From: Cyanobacteriota bacterium
GTDB lineage: Bacteria > Cyanobacteriota > Cyanobacteriia > PCC-6307 > Cyanobiaceae
DNA length: 41,801 bases
NCBI GenBank assembly: GCA_026389315.1
Contig: JAPLIC010000080.1
Coordinates: 1-41,801, forward strand
Direction: 5' to 3'
In this document: positions 15,725 through 23,132 of the stretch, in pieces
How positions within the stretch are numbered: the first letter of the stretch is position 1
Layout of the letters: each line of letters starts with the position of its first letter
Position numbers and translations under genes: made by a program
The notes under the pieces: model-generated
The model's input: only the letters and a program-made list of their open reading frames with translations
Databases searched by the model: none
Told to the model about the DNA's origin: nothing

Positions 15725-16709
15725 GTGCCTGCCCCAGGAGGAAGGCTGGTGCTGGTACTGGCGCTGCTGGCAACCCTGGCGGGCTGCCGCCAGGAGCCCC
15801 AGACAGCCACCGCCCCTGGCGTGGATGGGCCCAGGGTGATCGCCGGCGATGGCGTTCTTTGCGATCTCAGCCAGCGGTTGGCGCCCAGCCAGGTCCAGGT
15901 GGACTGTCTGCTGGGCCCCGGAGATGATCCGCACCAATTTCGCCTCAGCCCCTCCCAAAGCCGGGCCCTGGCCCAGAGCAGCCTGCTGTTGGTCAATGGC
16001 GGCGGCCTGACCCCGGCCATCGAGAGGCTTCCCAACCGGGTGGCGATCGTGGATCGCCTGGCGGGCCCTGGCGATCCACGATCGCCAGGATCCCCACCTC
16101 TGGCACGATCCGGCCCAGGCGGCCTTGATGGTCAAGGAGGTGGCTGCCCAGTTGGCCGCCTTGACACCCCAGAGTCGGGCGGAGATTGAGACACGCTCGG
16201 CCGCCCTGCAGGCACGGCTGGCGGATCTGGATCGCTGGAACCGGCGGCAACTGGCCACGATCCCGCTGGGACCGGACGGCCAACGCCCCCCCGTAGCCAT
16301 GGCCCACCGGGCCCTCAGCCACTACAGCGGTGCCTATGGCCTGCAGGAAATGCCCCTGGTGGATCAGGACAGCACCAGCTCCAGCCTGAGGCCGGCCCAG
16401 TTCGCCGCCGTGGTGACCCAACTGGTCCAGCGGCGGGTGCCGGCCCTGTTTCGCGAACCGGGAGCGATCGGGCGCAGCTTGCAGCGCATCAGCGAGCTCA
16501 GTGGCGTGCCCATCGCCCCGACCCCGCTGGTGGTCGATGGTCTCGCCAGGAGCGTCGATGGCCGCCCGCCCAGCCTGATGGCCACCATGGTGGCCAATAC
16601 CTGTGCCATCAGCCAGGGACTCAAGGGCCAATGTGACACCCGGGCAGGGGCCCGGCTGCAACAACAGTGGGAAGCCATCGGAGCGACCAGGGCCGCCCAG
16701 GGGCCTTAA
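15725..16709 (+). pseudogene. znuA: Zinc-binding lipoprotein ZnuA, frameshifted
   Basis: The substrate-binding protein of the zinc ABC importer (cluster A-I/TroA fold), in two frames. The first frame starts at the GTG at 15725 (MPAPGGRLVLVLALLATLAGC, a lipoprotein signal with lipobox LAGC) and runs through DPHQFRLSPSQSRALAQSSL, which carries the first ligand His, to about VAIVDR at 16056. The second frame picks up as DRQDPHLWHDPAQAALMVKE from 16080 and continues to 16709, with the HRALSHYSGAYGL zinc-site His. The break coincides with an 18-bp inverted repeat that appears to be a 28-nt insertion (28 = 3n+1). Without it the text reads VAIVDRQDPHLWHDP, as expected. As given, the protein would be truncated. 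Longer starts from 15545 would translate the tandem repeat and are unlikely. Confidence 0.8.
16041..16087. repeat. Perfect 18-bp inverted repeat inside znuA
   Basis: The left arm tggcgatcgtggatcgcc (16041-16058) and right arm ggcgatccacgatcgcca (16070-16087) are exact reverse complements around an 11-base spacer. Removing 28 bases (second arm plus most of the spacer) restores the znuA frame. The structure is what a foldback, strand-switch replication event would leave. Confidence 0.9.
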
Positions 16710-17266
16710 AAAGCAACAAATGCGCTGCGCCGATGCCGGCGTCCACAGTCTAACGTCTCCCCAGGCCATTCTGGCCGATAGGTCTGTCTTGGCGAGGGCA
16801 GCTGGATTGATCCCAAGGCGCCATTGACGTTTCGATTTTCGTTGCCACAGGTTCCTGTTTTGGGCAGCCCGCTTGCTAGCTTTGAGGCAAGCGATTGAGG
16901 AGAGGGGACAGCCAATGAGAGAAGTCCTGGTAGGCCAGGGGTCTCTGTCTTTGGCTTGCCTTCATTCACGGCCATGGATCCACCCCAGTTCAACTAGCGA
17001 CGATCTGATTTCCCGGAGCGGAGGACTCCAGGGTTCGGTATTGCCTCCCCGGGGAGGCCTGGTCACCATGCTGAACAACAGCAATGAATCCGAAGATCAG
17101 TAAGGCGCAGAACTTGGTTTTTTGCGAAACGGGGCTAGACGGGACTGATCTGTTGGCGTAATGCGGACACGATGGACTTGTCTCGAAACGAAACGTAGCT
17201 GCCATTGATAGGCGCCCTTATGGATCACATGTTACAGATAGGTACTGTTGGTGCACTCGCAACCCC
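16710..17266. other. Intergenic region, 557 bp
   Basis: No convincing gene. The minus-strand frame 16706-16993 (95 codons) and the frame 16990-17205 have atypical composition and no motif. Composition is more AT-rich than the flanks. The last 60 bases should hold the promoter of the next plus-strand gene, but I cannot place -35/-10 boxes reliably. Confidence 0.6.
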
Positions 17267-17686
17267 ATGGTCAACAACTTAGATGAAATTCTGAATGGAT
17301 TGCGTCAGAAAATTCTGCGTCATGGTGGAGATTTTGAATGCTGCCGCAATTTCAGCCACACCCTTCCCGAGGCGGCCCGTGAGGATGCCCGCAACCAGGC
17401 CACTGGGACCTTGCTGCGGCGCCTCAGGCTGGAAAAGGGATTGGAGCTGCGCCCGGAGGACCTGCAGGTGGACCATCGCGCCGTGCTGCATTGGCGCCAG
17501 GCCTCGGACCACCGCCGCCACGTCTACCAATGGGACCATCGTCCCATCGGCACGCTGCCGGAGGCTCCCACCTACGTGGGCTTCGTCTATTGGCAGCCCA
17601 AGGTGCCAGCCAGCGGCGGCGATGGGGGCCTGGGCAGCAGCGATGCCCGCTTGGATCTGATGCGGCAGCTGCTGCGCAGCCGTTAG
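17267..17686 (+). CDS. Hypothetical cytoplasmic protein
   Basis: A 139-residue soluble protein of unknown function. The N-terminal ~65 residues are helical and charged. The C-terminal half is rich in His, Trp and Tyr (VDHRAVLHWRQASDHRRH, YQWDHRPIG, YVGFVYWQPK), suggesting a small beta domain that could bind a metal or ligand. There is no signal peptide. Codon use and GC match the backbone, which supports a real gene. It is followed 29 bases later by a small membrane protein gene, and the two probably share a transcript. Confidence 0.65.
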   Translation: MVNNLDEILNGLRQKILRHGGDFECCRNFSHTLPEAAREDARNQATGTLLRRLRLEKGLELRPEDLQVDHRAVLHWRQASDHRRHVYQWDHRPIGTLPEAPTYVGFVYWQPKVPASGGDGGLGSSDARLDLMRQLLRSR

Positions 17687-17714
17687 GCCAGCGGCGAGGC
17701 GGTGTTGCAGCAAG

Positions 17715-18005
17715 ATGGTCCTACCGGTTGAAGCCTCCATGGGACTGCTGTTCTTGACCGCCCTGGCGGGCTTGCTTGGTTACGGCCTGGGCCAGGCCGT
17801 GCCGCGCTTGGTGCAGCGCTCCGGCGCCCTGGCCCGGCGCTCCCAAACCAACCAGCTGCTGCTTGGCCTGGTTTTGTTGACCCCCTGGCTGGTCTGTGGC
17901 CTGGGGTTGCTGGTGGCGATCAGCCAACTCAGCTTGGCTTTGCTCGTGCCCCTGGCCGGCTATGCCGCCGGCATGGTCCTGGGGCGCAAAAAGGTGGGTT
18001 TGTAG
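17715..18005 (+). CDS. Small two-helix membrane protein
   Basis: A 96-residue protein with an N-terminal hydrophobic helix (GLLFLTALAGLLGYGLGQAV), a basic loop (RSGALARRSQ) and a long hydrophobic C-terminal stretch forming one or two more helices, ending in GRKKVGL. Function unknown. The start could also be the internal ATG at 17739 (MGLLFLTAL), which would give a cleaner membrane protein. A Rho-independent terminator lies about 200 bases downstream. Confidence 0.6.
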   Translation: MVLPVEASMGLLFLTALAGLLGYGLGQAVPRLVQRSGALARRSQTNQLLLGLVLLTPWLVCGLGLLVAISQLSLALLVPLAGYAAGMVLGRKKVGL

Positions 18006-18207
18006 GGGGGGGGCAAGCGGCTTGACAAGGTGATAGATGAAGGAAGAACGCACTAATTCTCAAAACTATTGATTAACAAATACGGGAATAATGATTTCAG
18101 CAATTTTAAATGATACGGTTGTGCAGAGCCCATGAGAACATTGCAGCATAAGCCAAGCAATTTGGTTGAGCCTGCTCGGTTCAGCTGAGCCATCGCTTGA
18201 TCCCTTT

Positions 18208-18231
18208 CCCACCCTTCGGTGGGGGTTTTTT
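18208..18231 (+). terminator. Rho-independent terminator
   Basis: CCCACC, loop CTTC, GGTGGG, two further G, then six T. It lies in the 251-base gap between the small membrane-protein gene and the convergent persulfide dioxygenase gene. It is 200 bases beyond the nearest plus-strand stop, so it could end either that mRNA or a separate small RNA transcribed from about 18060. Confidence 0.75.
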
Positions 18232-18256
18232 GTGCGGGCGGCCTAAAGAGGGTGAT

Positions 18257-19396
18257 TCAACTGTCTTGGCTCCCTGCCAGGGGGTAGCCCTCGGCGATCC
18301 AGCGGCTCAGGCCGCCGTGCAGGTTGGCCACCCGGGTGTGGCCTGCCTTGATTAATTGTTGGGTGGCCAGGGCGGAACGGCTGCCGGAATGGCACAGCAC
18401 CACCACCGGGCGATCAGGGGGGAGTTCACCGCAGCGCGCCTCAAGTTCGGGCAGGGGGATCAGGCGGCTGCCGCCGATGTGGCCATCGGGTCCGTTGAAT
18501 TCTTCGGCGCTGCGCACATCCAGCAGGGTGAGCTGGTCTCTGTGGTGCGCCACCCAGGCCGGAGCCAATTCGGGTAGGCCGGCATAACTGCGGCTCACGG
18601 GGGCCCAGGCCGGCTCGCTATTGGCCTGGCGTGGTTGGCCGGAGCGCATGTTGCCCGGCAGCGCCTCGGCAATCTTGTGGGGGTGGGGCAATTTCATGTT
18701 CTGCATGTGGCCGACAAAATCCCGCTCGGTGGCCTGGCCGCCCAAGCGCACGTTGTAGGCCTTTTCTTCAACCACGGAGCTGACTTGGCGGCCGGTGTAG
18801 TCATGGCCCGGATAGATCAGGCAGCTATCGGGCAAGGTCAAGATTTGCTCGGTGATCGAGCGCCAGAGGCTGTGGGCATCGCCCTGCTGGAAATCGCAAC
18901 GGCCGCAGCCCCGCACCAACAGGGCATCGCCGCTGAAGGCCATGGCTTGGTCGTCGAGCACATAGGTGAGGCAGCCATCGGTGTGGCCGGGGGTGCTGCG
19001 TACCTCCAGGTAGCGGCTGCCAAAGGGAACCCGATCGCCGTGGGCCAGGGGCAGGCTGACATTCTCGGCGCCGACGGCAGCGGCCAGACCGATGGCACAG
19101 CCGCTGGCCTGCTGCATCAACCAGCTGCCGGTCACATGGTCGGCGTGGGCATGGGTATCGAGGCTGGCGACCAGCTCGATGCCCAATTCACGGATCAAGG
19201 CCAGGTCGCGGCCGTGCTGCTCGAACACCGAATCGATCAACAGGCCTTGGCGGCTGGCGGCATCGGCCAGCAGATAGGTGAACGTGCCGGTCTCGGCGTC
19301 AAACAGTTGGCGAAACAGCAGCGGGCCGCCCCCGGCCGCTGCCGATAGGCACAGGAGCGGGCTCTGGTTCGGGTTCGGGGGTTGGACGGCCGCCAT
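18257..19396 (-). CDS. Persulfide dioxygenase-rhodanese fusion (ETHE1-like)
   Basis: A 379-residue two-domain protein. Residues about 25-255 are a metallo-beta-lactamase fold of the ETHE1/persulfide dioxygenase type: the metal motif DTHAHADHVTGS, then STPGHTDGCLTYV, FSGDALLVRGCGRCDFQQGD and IYPGHDYTG supply the iron ligands. Residues about 285-375 are a rhodanese domain with the active-site loop CHSGSRSAL. Such fusions oxidise glutathione persulfide to sulfite and shuttle sulfane sulfur, as part of H2S detoxification. The upstream minus-strand region contains an AT-rich run with GTTAATCGTTAACG words that could be a regulatory site. It stands alone on its strand between convergent and divergent neighbours. 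Confidence 0.93.
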   Translation of the reverse strand: MAAVQPPNPNQSPLLCLSAAAGGGPLLFRQLFDAETGTFTYLLADAASRQGLLIDSVFEQHGRDLALIRELGIELVASLDTHAHADHVTGSWLMQQASGCAIGLAAAVGAENVSLPLAHGDRVPFGSRYLEVRSTPGHTDGCLTYVLDDQAMAFSGDALLVRGCGRCDFQQGDAHSLWRSITEQILTLPDSCLIYPGHDYTGRQVSSVVEEKAYNVRLGGQATERDFVGHMQNMKLPHPHKIAEALPGNMRSGQPRQANSEPAWAPVSRSYAGLPELAPAWVAHHRDQLTLLDVRSAEEFNGPDGHIGGSRLIPLPELEARCGELPPDRPVVVLCHSGSRSALATQQLIKAGHTRVANLHGGLSRWIAEGYPLAGSQDS

Positions 19397-19735
19397 GGCG
19401 GGTAAGCCCTATGGCTTAATGAGTTTAGACGTTAACGATTAACCTTGGGTGGGACTGCTAGATTTCGCTACAGACTTCGGCATCATCAACCCAGGACTGC
19501 ATGCGCTGCGTGCTGGCCTGATGTCTAAGGGCAAATATAAAAGATGCCTGATTCTGTGTGCTGAATTTGATGAATAGATGTCAGTGGCAGTTCTGTCCCC
19601 CTAACGATGGATGGATCGGCTTATTCGTGATTGTGAGGCCTTACATGCCCATGGAGATACCACTGGCCACAGGATGGTGATGGAGCCAAAGGGTTCCCTT
19701 TTGGGTTCAATCCATCCAATCACCTTCTTGCATCC
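19397..19735. other. Intergenic region, 339 bp, between divergent genes
   Basis: Holds the promoters of the persulfide dioxygenase (minus) and the papain-like protease (plus). A short direct repeat, GTTAATC/GTTAACG (minus strand, 19422-19440), lies close to the dioxygenase start and could be an operator. I see no RNA gene, repeat family or open frame. Confidence 0.5.
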
Positions 19736-20548
19736 ATGACTGCAACTACTGAAAAACGCCACGAATTAGAAAGGATCTGCAATCTTGTTCCTTCGCGTGC
19801 GGTTGAAAAAGACTGGCGGATTGAGAACGCCTTGGCGGCCAACGGCTTAAAGGCATCTGCGGCCGCCCCACCGGCTAGTGTTGATTTGCGGCAACCATGG
19901 TGGCCCATTGGCAATCAAGGAGTGACCGGGTCCTGTGTCGGTTGGGCCTCTACAGACGGAGTCGCCCGATATCACATGGTGAAGGCTGGAAAGATTCCCA
20001 GCCCTGGACTGCTTTCGCCACGCTGCACCTGGATGGCCTCCAAGGAGACCGATGTATTTACTACCAGGCCAGAGTCGTTCATTGAGGAAGCAGGTACTAG
20101 CCTGAAGGCCGCAATGGATTTCCTGCGCAAGTTTGGATCGGTCCCCGAATCCATGCTTCCACTCAATATTTCCTCGTCAATGTACACAGGCAGCGAAAAT
20201 ACCTTCTATGCCACGGCCGCCAGTCGTCGCATAGCTGCTTACTATAATCTCTGTAAAAACTTGGCGCAATGGCGCACCTGGCTTGCAACCCAGGGACCCA
20301 TCATGGCAGGTTTGAATGTGGATAAAACCTGGGATAATGCCACTGCTACCCATGGTAAACTTGATACCTTCCAGCCTAATACCATTCGAGGTGGCCACGC
20401 CATTTGCGTCGTTGGCTATACCAGCGACAAGAGATTCATCATACGCAATAGCTGGGGCCCTGCCTGGGGAGACAAAGGGTTTGCCTATGCCAGTGAGGCT
20501 TACATTAACGCAGGTTTCTTCAATGAAAGTTATGGAGTAACCCTCTAA
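19736..20548 (+). CDS. Papain-like (C1A) cysteine protease
   Basis: A 270-residue C1A peptidase. After a ~55-residue propeptide-like N-terminus, VDLRQPWWPIGNQGVTGSC supplies the oxyanion-hole Gln and catalytic Cys. GGHAICVVGYT supplies the catalytic His, and IRNSWGPAWGDKGFAY the Asn in the classic NSWG motif. The triad is complete and length is right for a single-domain enzyme. No signal peptide is evident (MTATTEKRHELERICNLV), so it may act in the cytoplasm or leave by another route. A chagasin-like inhibitor gene follows immediately (start 5-32 bases after the stop). Codon use is slightly AT-richer than the backbone, consistent with acquisition. Confidence 0.92.
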   Translation: MTATTEKRHELERICNLVPSRAVEKDWRIENALAANGLKASAAAPPASVDLRQPWWPIGNQGVTGSCVGWASTDGVARYHMVKAGKIPSPGLLSPRCTWMASKETDVFTTRPESFIEEAGTSLKAAMDFLRKFGSVPESMLPLNISSSMYTGSENTFYATAASRRIAAYYNLCKNLAQWRTWLATQGPIMAGLNVDKTWDNATATHGKLDTFQPNTIRGGHAICVVGYTSDKRFIIRNSWGPAWGDKGFAYASEAYINAGFFNESYGVTL

Positions 20549-20579
20549 TCTCTTGCCCCCATTACTGCACCTTTTGCGA

Positions 20580-21053
20580 GTGGTCCAACGTTGCCAGAAG
20601 TGGTTCATTATCGCAACCCTAACGGGATGGATGTTCTGGACCCCTATGGCCAACGCATCTGGACTGCTGCCGACCGGTGTAGGTGGGGGCCGAATCCATG
20701 TCCAACAACCATGTCGTCCATTCCCTCAAACCGCAATGATTTTTTTAACCGAGCAGGATGGGGGCAGAATGGTTCATGTTGGCCTGAATGACTCTGTGAG
20801 AATCACCCTGCTGGAAAATGCTTCCACCGGCTTTCGCTGGGCAGTTGCTGATTTTGACAAGCAAATCCTGGAATTAGTTGAATCGGAGGCCAACTACAAA
20901 CCCAATACGGTGGGGGCGTCGGGTGAAGTGTCCTTTCTCTTTCGAGCTCGTGCAGCTGGTGTTACCAGCCTTGACCTGAAAAATTGGCGCCATTGGGAAG
21001 GGGATGCCTCGATCACGCGTCGGTTTCATCTACAAGTTCAGGTCGACCCTTAG
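20580..21053 (+). CDS. Chagasin-like (I42) cysteine protease inhibitor
   Basis: The C-terminal ~100 residues have the three chagasin binding loops: NASTGFRW (canonical NPTTGF-type loop), VGASGEVSFLF (Gly-rich loop) and LKNWRHWEGD (RPW-like loop). I42 inhibitors block papain-family proteases. From the GTG at 20580 the N-terminus reads MVQRCQKWFIIATLTG then MFWTPMANA, a good signal peptide, so the mature protein would be exported. A TTG at 20553 is an alternative start, and the ATG at 20736 would give a signal-less 105-residue form. Placed directly after a C1A protease gene, it is almost certainly its inhibitor. A gene pair of this kind is rare in cyanobacteria as far as I know. Confidence 0.82.
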   Translation: MVQRCQKWFIIATLTGWMFWTPMANASGLLPTGVGGGRIHVQQPCRPFPQTAMIFLTEQDGGRMVHVGLNDSVRITLLENASTGFRWAVADFDKQILELVESEANYKPNTVGASGEVSFLFRARAAGVTSLDLKNWRHWEGDASITRRFHLQVQVDP

Positions 21054-21167
21054 CCGAGGAAGGTCCAGCAGAAATGATCAAGCAGCGTGGGTCGATTCCC
21101 AACAAAAACTGATCGCATCATTGATGCTCAAGGTGAAACATCGCCCCTTGTGGTTTCAGGCAGCATC

Positions 21168-22094
21168 TCAGGCCCGCACCTGGGCGATCACGGCGTGGTG
21201 ACGGGGGGTGCAGGGCTGGATCTGCACCGCATCAAACCCCGCATCCAGCAGCTCCTGGCGCAGATCGAGGCCAAAGTAGGCATCCATATAAGGCTCGGTG
21301 CTCTTGAGCAGGGTCATCACAAACGCCGGCATGGTCTGGTAGGCGCCGCTGGCGGGATTCATGTCCATGAAGGCGAAGCAGCCACCCGGGGGCAGCAGGC
21401 GACGCACTTCCCGGAAGATGCGGCGGCTGGTGTCCTGCGGCATCTCGTGGAACAACAAAAAGGCCGACACCAGATCAAAACTGCCATCGCGTAGGCCGGT
21501 GGCCTCCGGTGGGGCATGGACCCACGCCTGCACGGCCGAACCCTGTTGCGCGGCGTTGTAAGCGGCCAGGGCGAGGTAGTAGGGCGAGAAATCCAAGCCC
21601 GTGACCGCAGCTTTGGGAAAGGTCTGCTCCAGCCGGAAGGTGCTCAAGCCCACGGTGCTGTGCAGATCGAGGATGCGGGCCGGGGCCTGGGGGAACTGCT
21701 GTTGCAGCAATTCGTGGTAGCCCTGCCGCAACACCTGGTCGCTGTGGGCGCCCGCTTCGGGATAAAGGCTGGAATGCACCGCATTGGAGGCCACCTCAAA
21801 CTCATAGGCCGCCTGCCAGCAGAGGTGGCCGGCGTCATAGCCGTGGAAGGAAGCGCGGTAATTGGCCGGCAGGTCGACACCCTCGCGGTAGACCTGATCC
21901 CAGAGGGGTTGCCAGTCCCGTTGCGACAGCTCGGCGACGGTCTCGCGCCAGGGAATCCCCAACCGTTCGGCCCGGCCGATCATCATGCGTCGCGCCTGGG
22001 CCTTGGCCAGGGCCCAGACGGGCTTGACCGCCAGCGCCTTGCCCACCAGCCGGCTGGTGAGATCGGCCTGGGGGGCGAGGCTGGCTGGGGTCAT
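21168..22094 (-). CDS. Class I SAM-dependent methyltransferase
   Basis: A methyltransferase of about 308 residues. The SAM site is RILDLHSTVGLSTFRL (motif I, with GxG weakened to STVG), acidic motif II is VTGLDFSPYYL, and FDLVSAFLLFHEMP with RRLLPPGGCFAFMDMNP are motifs IV and V. The N-terminal ~120 residues form a helical region with RERLG and WQPLWDQVYREG that is usual for cyanobacterial members of this family. The acceptor substrate is unknown. I use the ATG at 22094 (MTPASLAPQADLT) rather than 22211, because the extra Pro-rich leader overlaps the divergent gene and looks non-coding. Confidence 0.88.
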   Translation of the reverse strand: MTPASLAPQADLTSRLVGKALAVKPVWALAKAQARRMMIGRAERLGIPWRETVAELSQRDWQPLWDQVYREGVDLPANYRASFHGYDAGHLCWQAAYEFEVASNAVHSSLYPEAGAHSDQVLRQGYHELLQQQFPQAPARILDLHSTVGLSTFRLEQTFPKAAVTGLDFSPYYLALAAYNAAQQGSAVQAWVHAPPEATGLRDGSFDLVSAFLLFHEMPQDTSRRIFREVRRLLPPGGCFAFMDMNPASGAYQTMPAFVMTLLKSTEPYMDAYFGLDLRQELLDAGFDAVQIQPCTPRHHAVIAQVRA

Positions 22095-22213
22095 GGGGGT
22101 GGATGGGGGGTGGCTTTCCCACCGCGAAGCTAATGGTGCGGGCAGGCGAGGGATCGCTTCTGCTCCAGGGGGCAGCTCTGGCGGCGCTGGCGCTGGGTAC
22201 ACCGGTGGCACTG

Positions 22214-22609
22214 ATGAGAGTCGCCGTTCTTTTCGCCTTGGCCACCCGCGCCGTTTACAGCTTCATTGGCTTTCCGGGCAGCCCGGAGCAGCATCTTTAT
22301 CTCCACCACGACGGTTACCCCACCGGTGCGGCCTGGCGTTTTGCCACGGCCCGCCGCCTCAATGGTGACCCGGCTGCCTTTCTGCAGGCCTTCGTGGCGA
22401 CCCAGCCCGCAGCCGAACTACTCTCCGCGCCCCAGCAGGCCGCCGACGCCGAATACCGCTACCGCGTCGCCCTGGTCGCCGGCACCACTGCCGAGCTGCA
22501 GGTGCAGTGCTGGCGGCGGCTACCGGGCAGCAGCGACTGGCATCCCCGCTGCACCCGGGTGGCCCTCGCTGAATTCATCGGGCGGTTCCTGCCCGGCGCG
22601 ATGGATTGA
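22214..22609 (+). CDS. Conserved hypothetical protein
   Basis: A 131-residue protein from the ATG at 22214 (MRVAVLFALATRAVYSFIGF). The block EQHLYLHHDGYPTGAAWRFA resembles a widespread phage and bacterial family with an HVYKHHDGYP-type motif, of unknown function. An earlier ATG at 22103 would overlap the methyltransferase start and looks artificial. It is divergent from the methyltransferase and runs convergently into the CPBP protease gene, overlapping its 3' end by 35 bases, so transcripts would be antisense there. Confidence 0.7.
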   Translation: MRVAVLFALATRAVYSFIGFPGSPEQHLYLHHDGYPTGAAWRFATARRLNGDPAAFLQAFVATQPAAELLSAPQQAADAEYRYRVALVAGTTAELQVQCWRRLPGSSDWHPRCTRVALAEFIGRFLPGAMD

Positions 22610-23132
22610 TCTCGCCCTCCAGGGGTCCTAGCCAGGCGGCCACCGCCAACCAGTGGATGAGCACCGGCGCCCAGAGGGAGCCGCTGGCCCCATAGGCAAG
22701 CACGCAGGCGCTGCCGAGCAGGGTGCACTGCAGCAGAAAGCGCGGATCGTCGAACACCGCCGGCGGGCGCCGGTCCCAGAGGCGGGCCGCCAGGGGGTGA
22801 TACACCACAAACAAGCCCACGTTCAGGGCCCCCCAGGCCCAGAAGCCGGCAACAGTGGGACTGCCTGCGGGGTGGGGCAAAAGGGCGACGCGAAAGAGCA
22901 GCTCTTCCCCCAAGGCGGGCATCAGCAGCAGCGGCAGGGAGCCGCGCAGCAGCACCCCGAGGGGCGGCCAGCGCCATAGCGCCAGCAGAAAGCCAGAGCG
23001 ACGGCCGACCCCGAGGGCGAGCGGGGCGTAGGCCCCCAGGATCAGACCGGTGTGGCCTGCGGCGGCCCCCGTCAGTGGGGTGGCCGCCGCATCACCGAGC
23101 CGGCCCATCAAGCTGTGGAGCACCGTCATCAC
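22575..23132 (-). CDS. CPBP-family intramembrane metalloprotease
   Basis: A 185-residue membrane protein of the CPBP (CAAX protease/bacteriocin-processing, Abi) family. The signature is complete: EELLFRVAL (Glu-Glu...Arg), VYHPLAARLW (second-motif His) and VLIHWLAV (third-motif His). These are glutamate-dependent intramembrane proteases linked to protein maturation or bacteriocin immunity. The start (GTG at 23132 or ATG at 23129) overlaps the META-protein stop as TGATG, so the two are translationally coupled. Confidence 0.88.
   Translation of the reverse strand: MMTVLHSLMGRLGDAAATPLTGAAAGHTGLILGAYAPLALGVGRRSGFLLALWRWPPLGVLLRGSLPLLLMPALGEELLFRVALLPHPAGSPTVAGFWAWGALNVGLFVVYHPLAARLWDRRPPAVFDDPRFLLQCTLLGSACVLAYGASGSLWAPVLIHWLAVAAWLGPLEGEINPSRRAGTAR

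Noticed and set aside
15453..15773. Lys/Ala/Pro-repeat protein on the minus strand (histone-H1-like look)
   Set aside because: It comes entirely from the 18-bp tandem repeat, crosses the Zur-like site and overlaps the znuC start, so it is not a credible gene.
21080..21110. GTGGGTCGATTCCCA resembling a tRNA T-arm
   Set aside because: It lacks the TTC-AA loop pattern, and no acceptor, D or anticodon arms can be folded around it.
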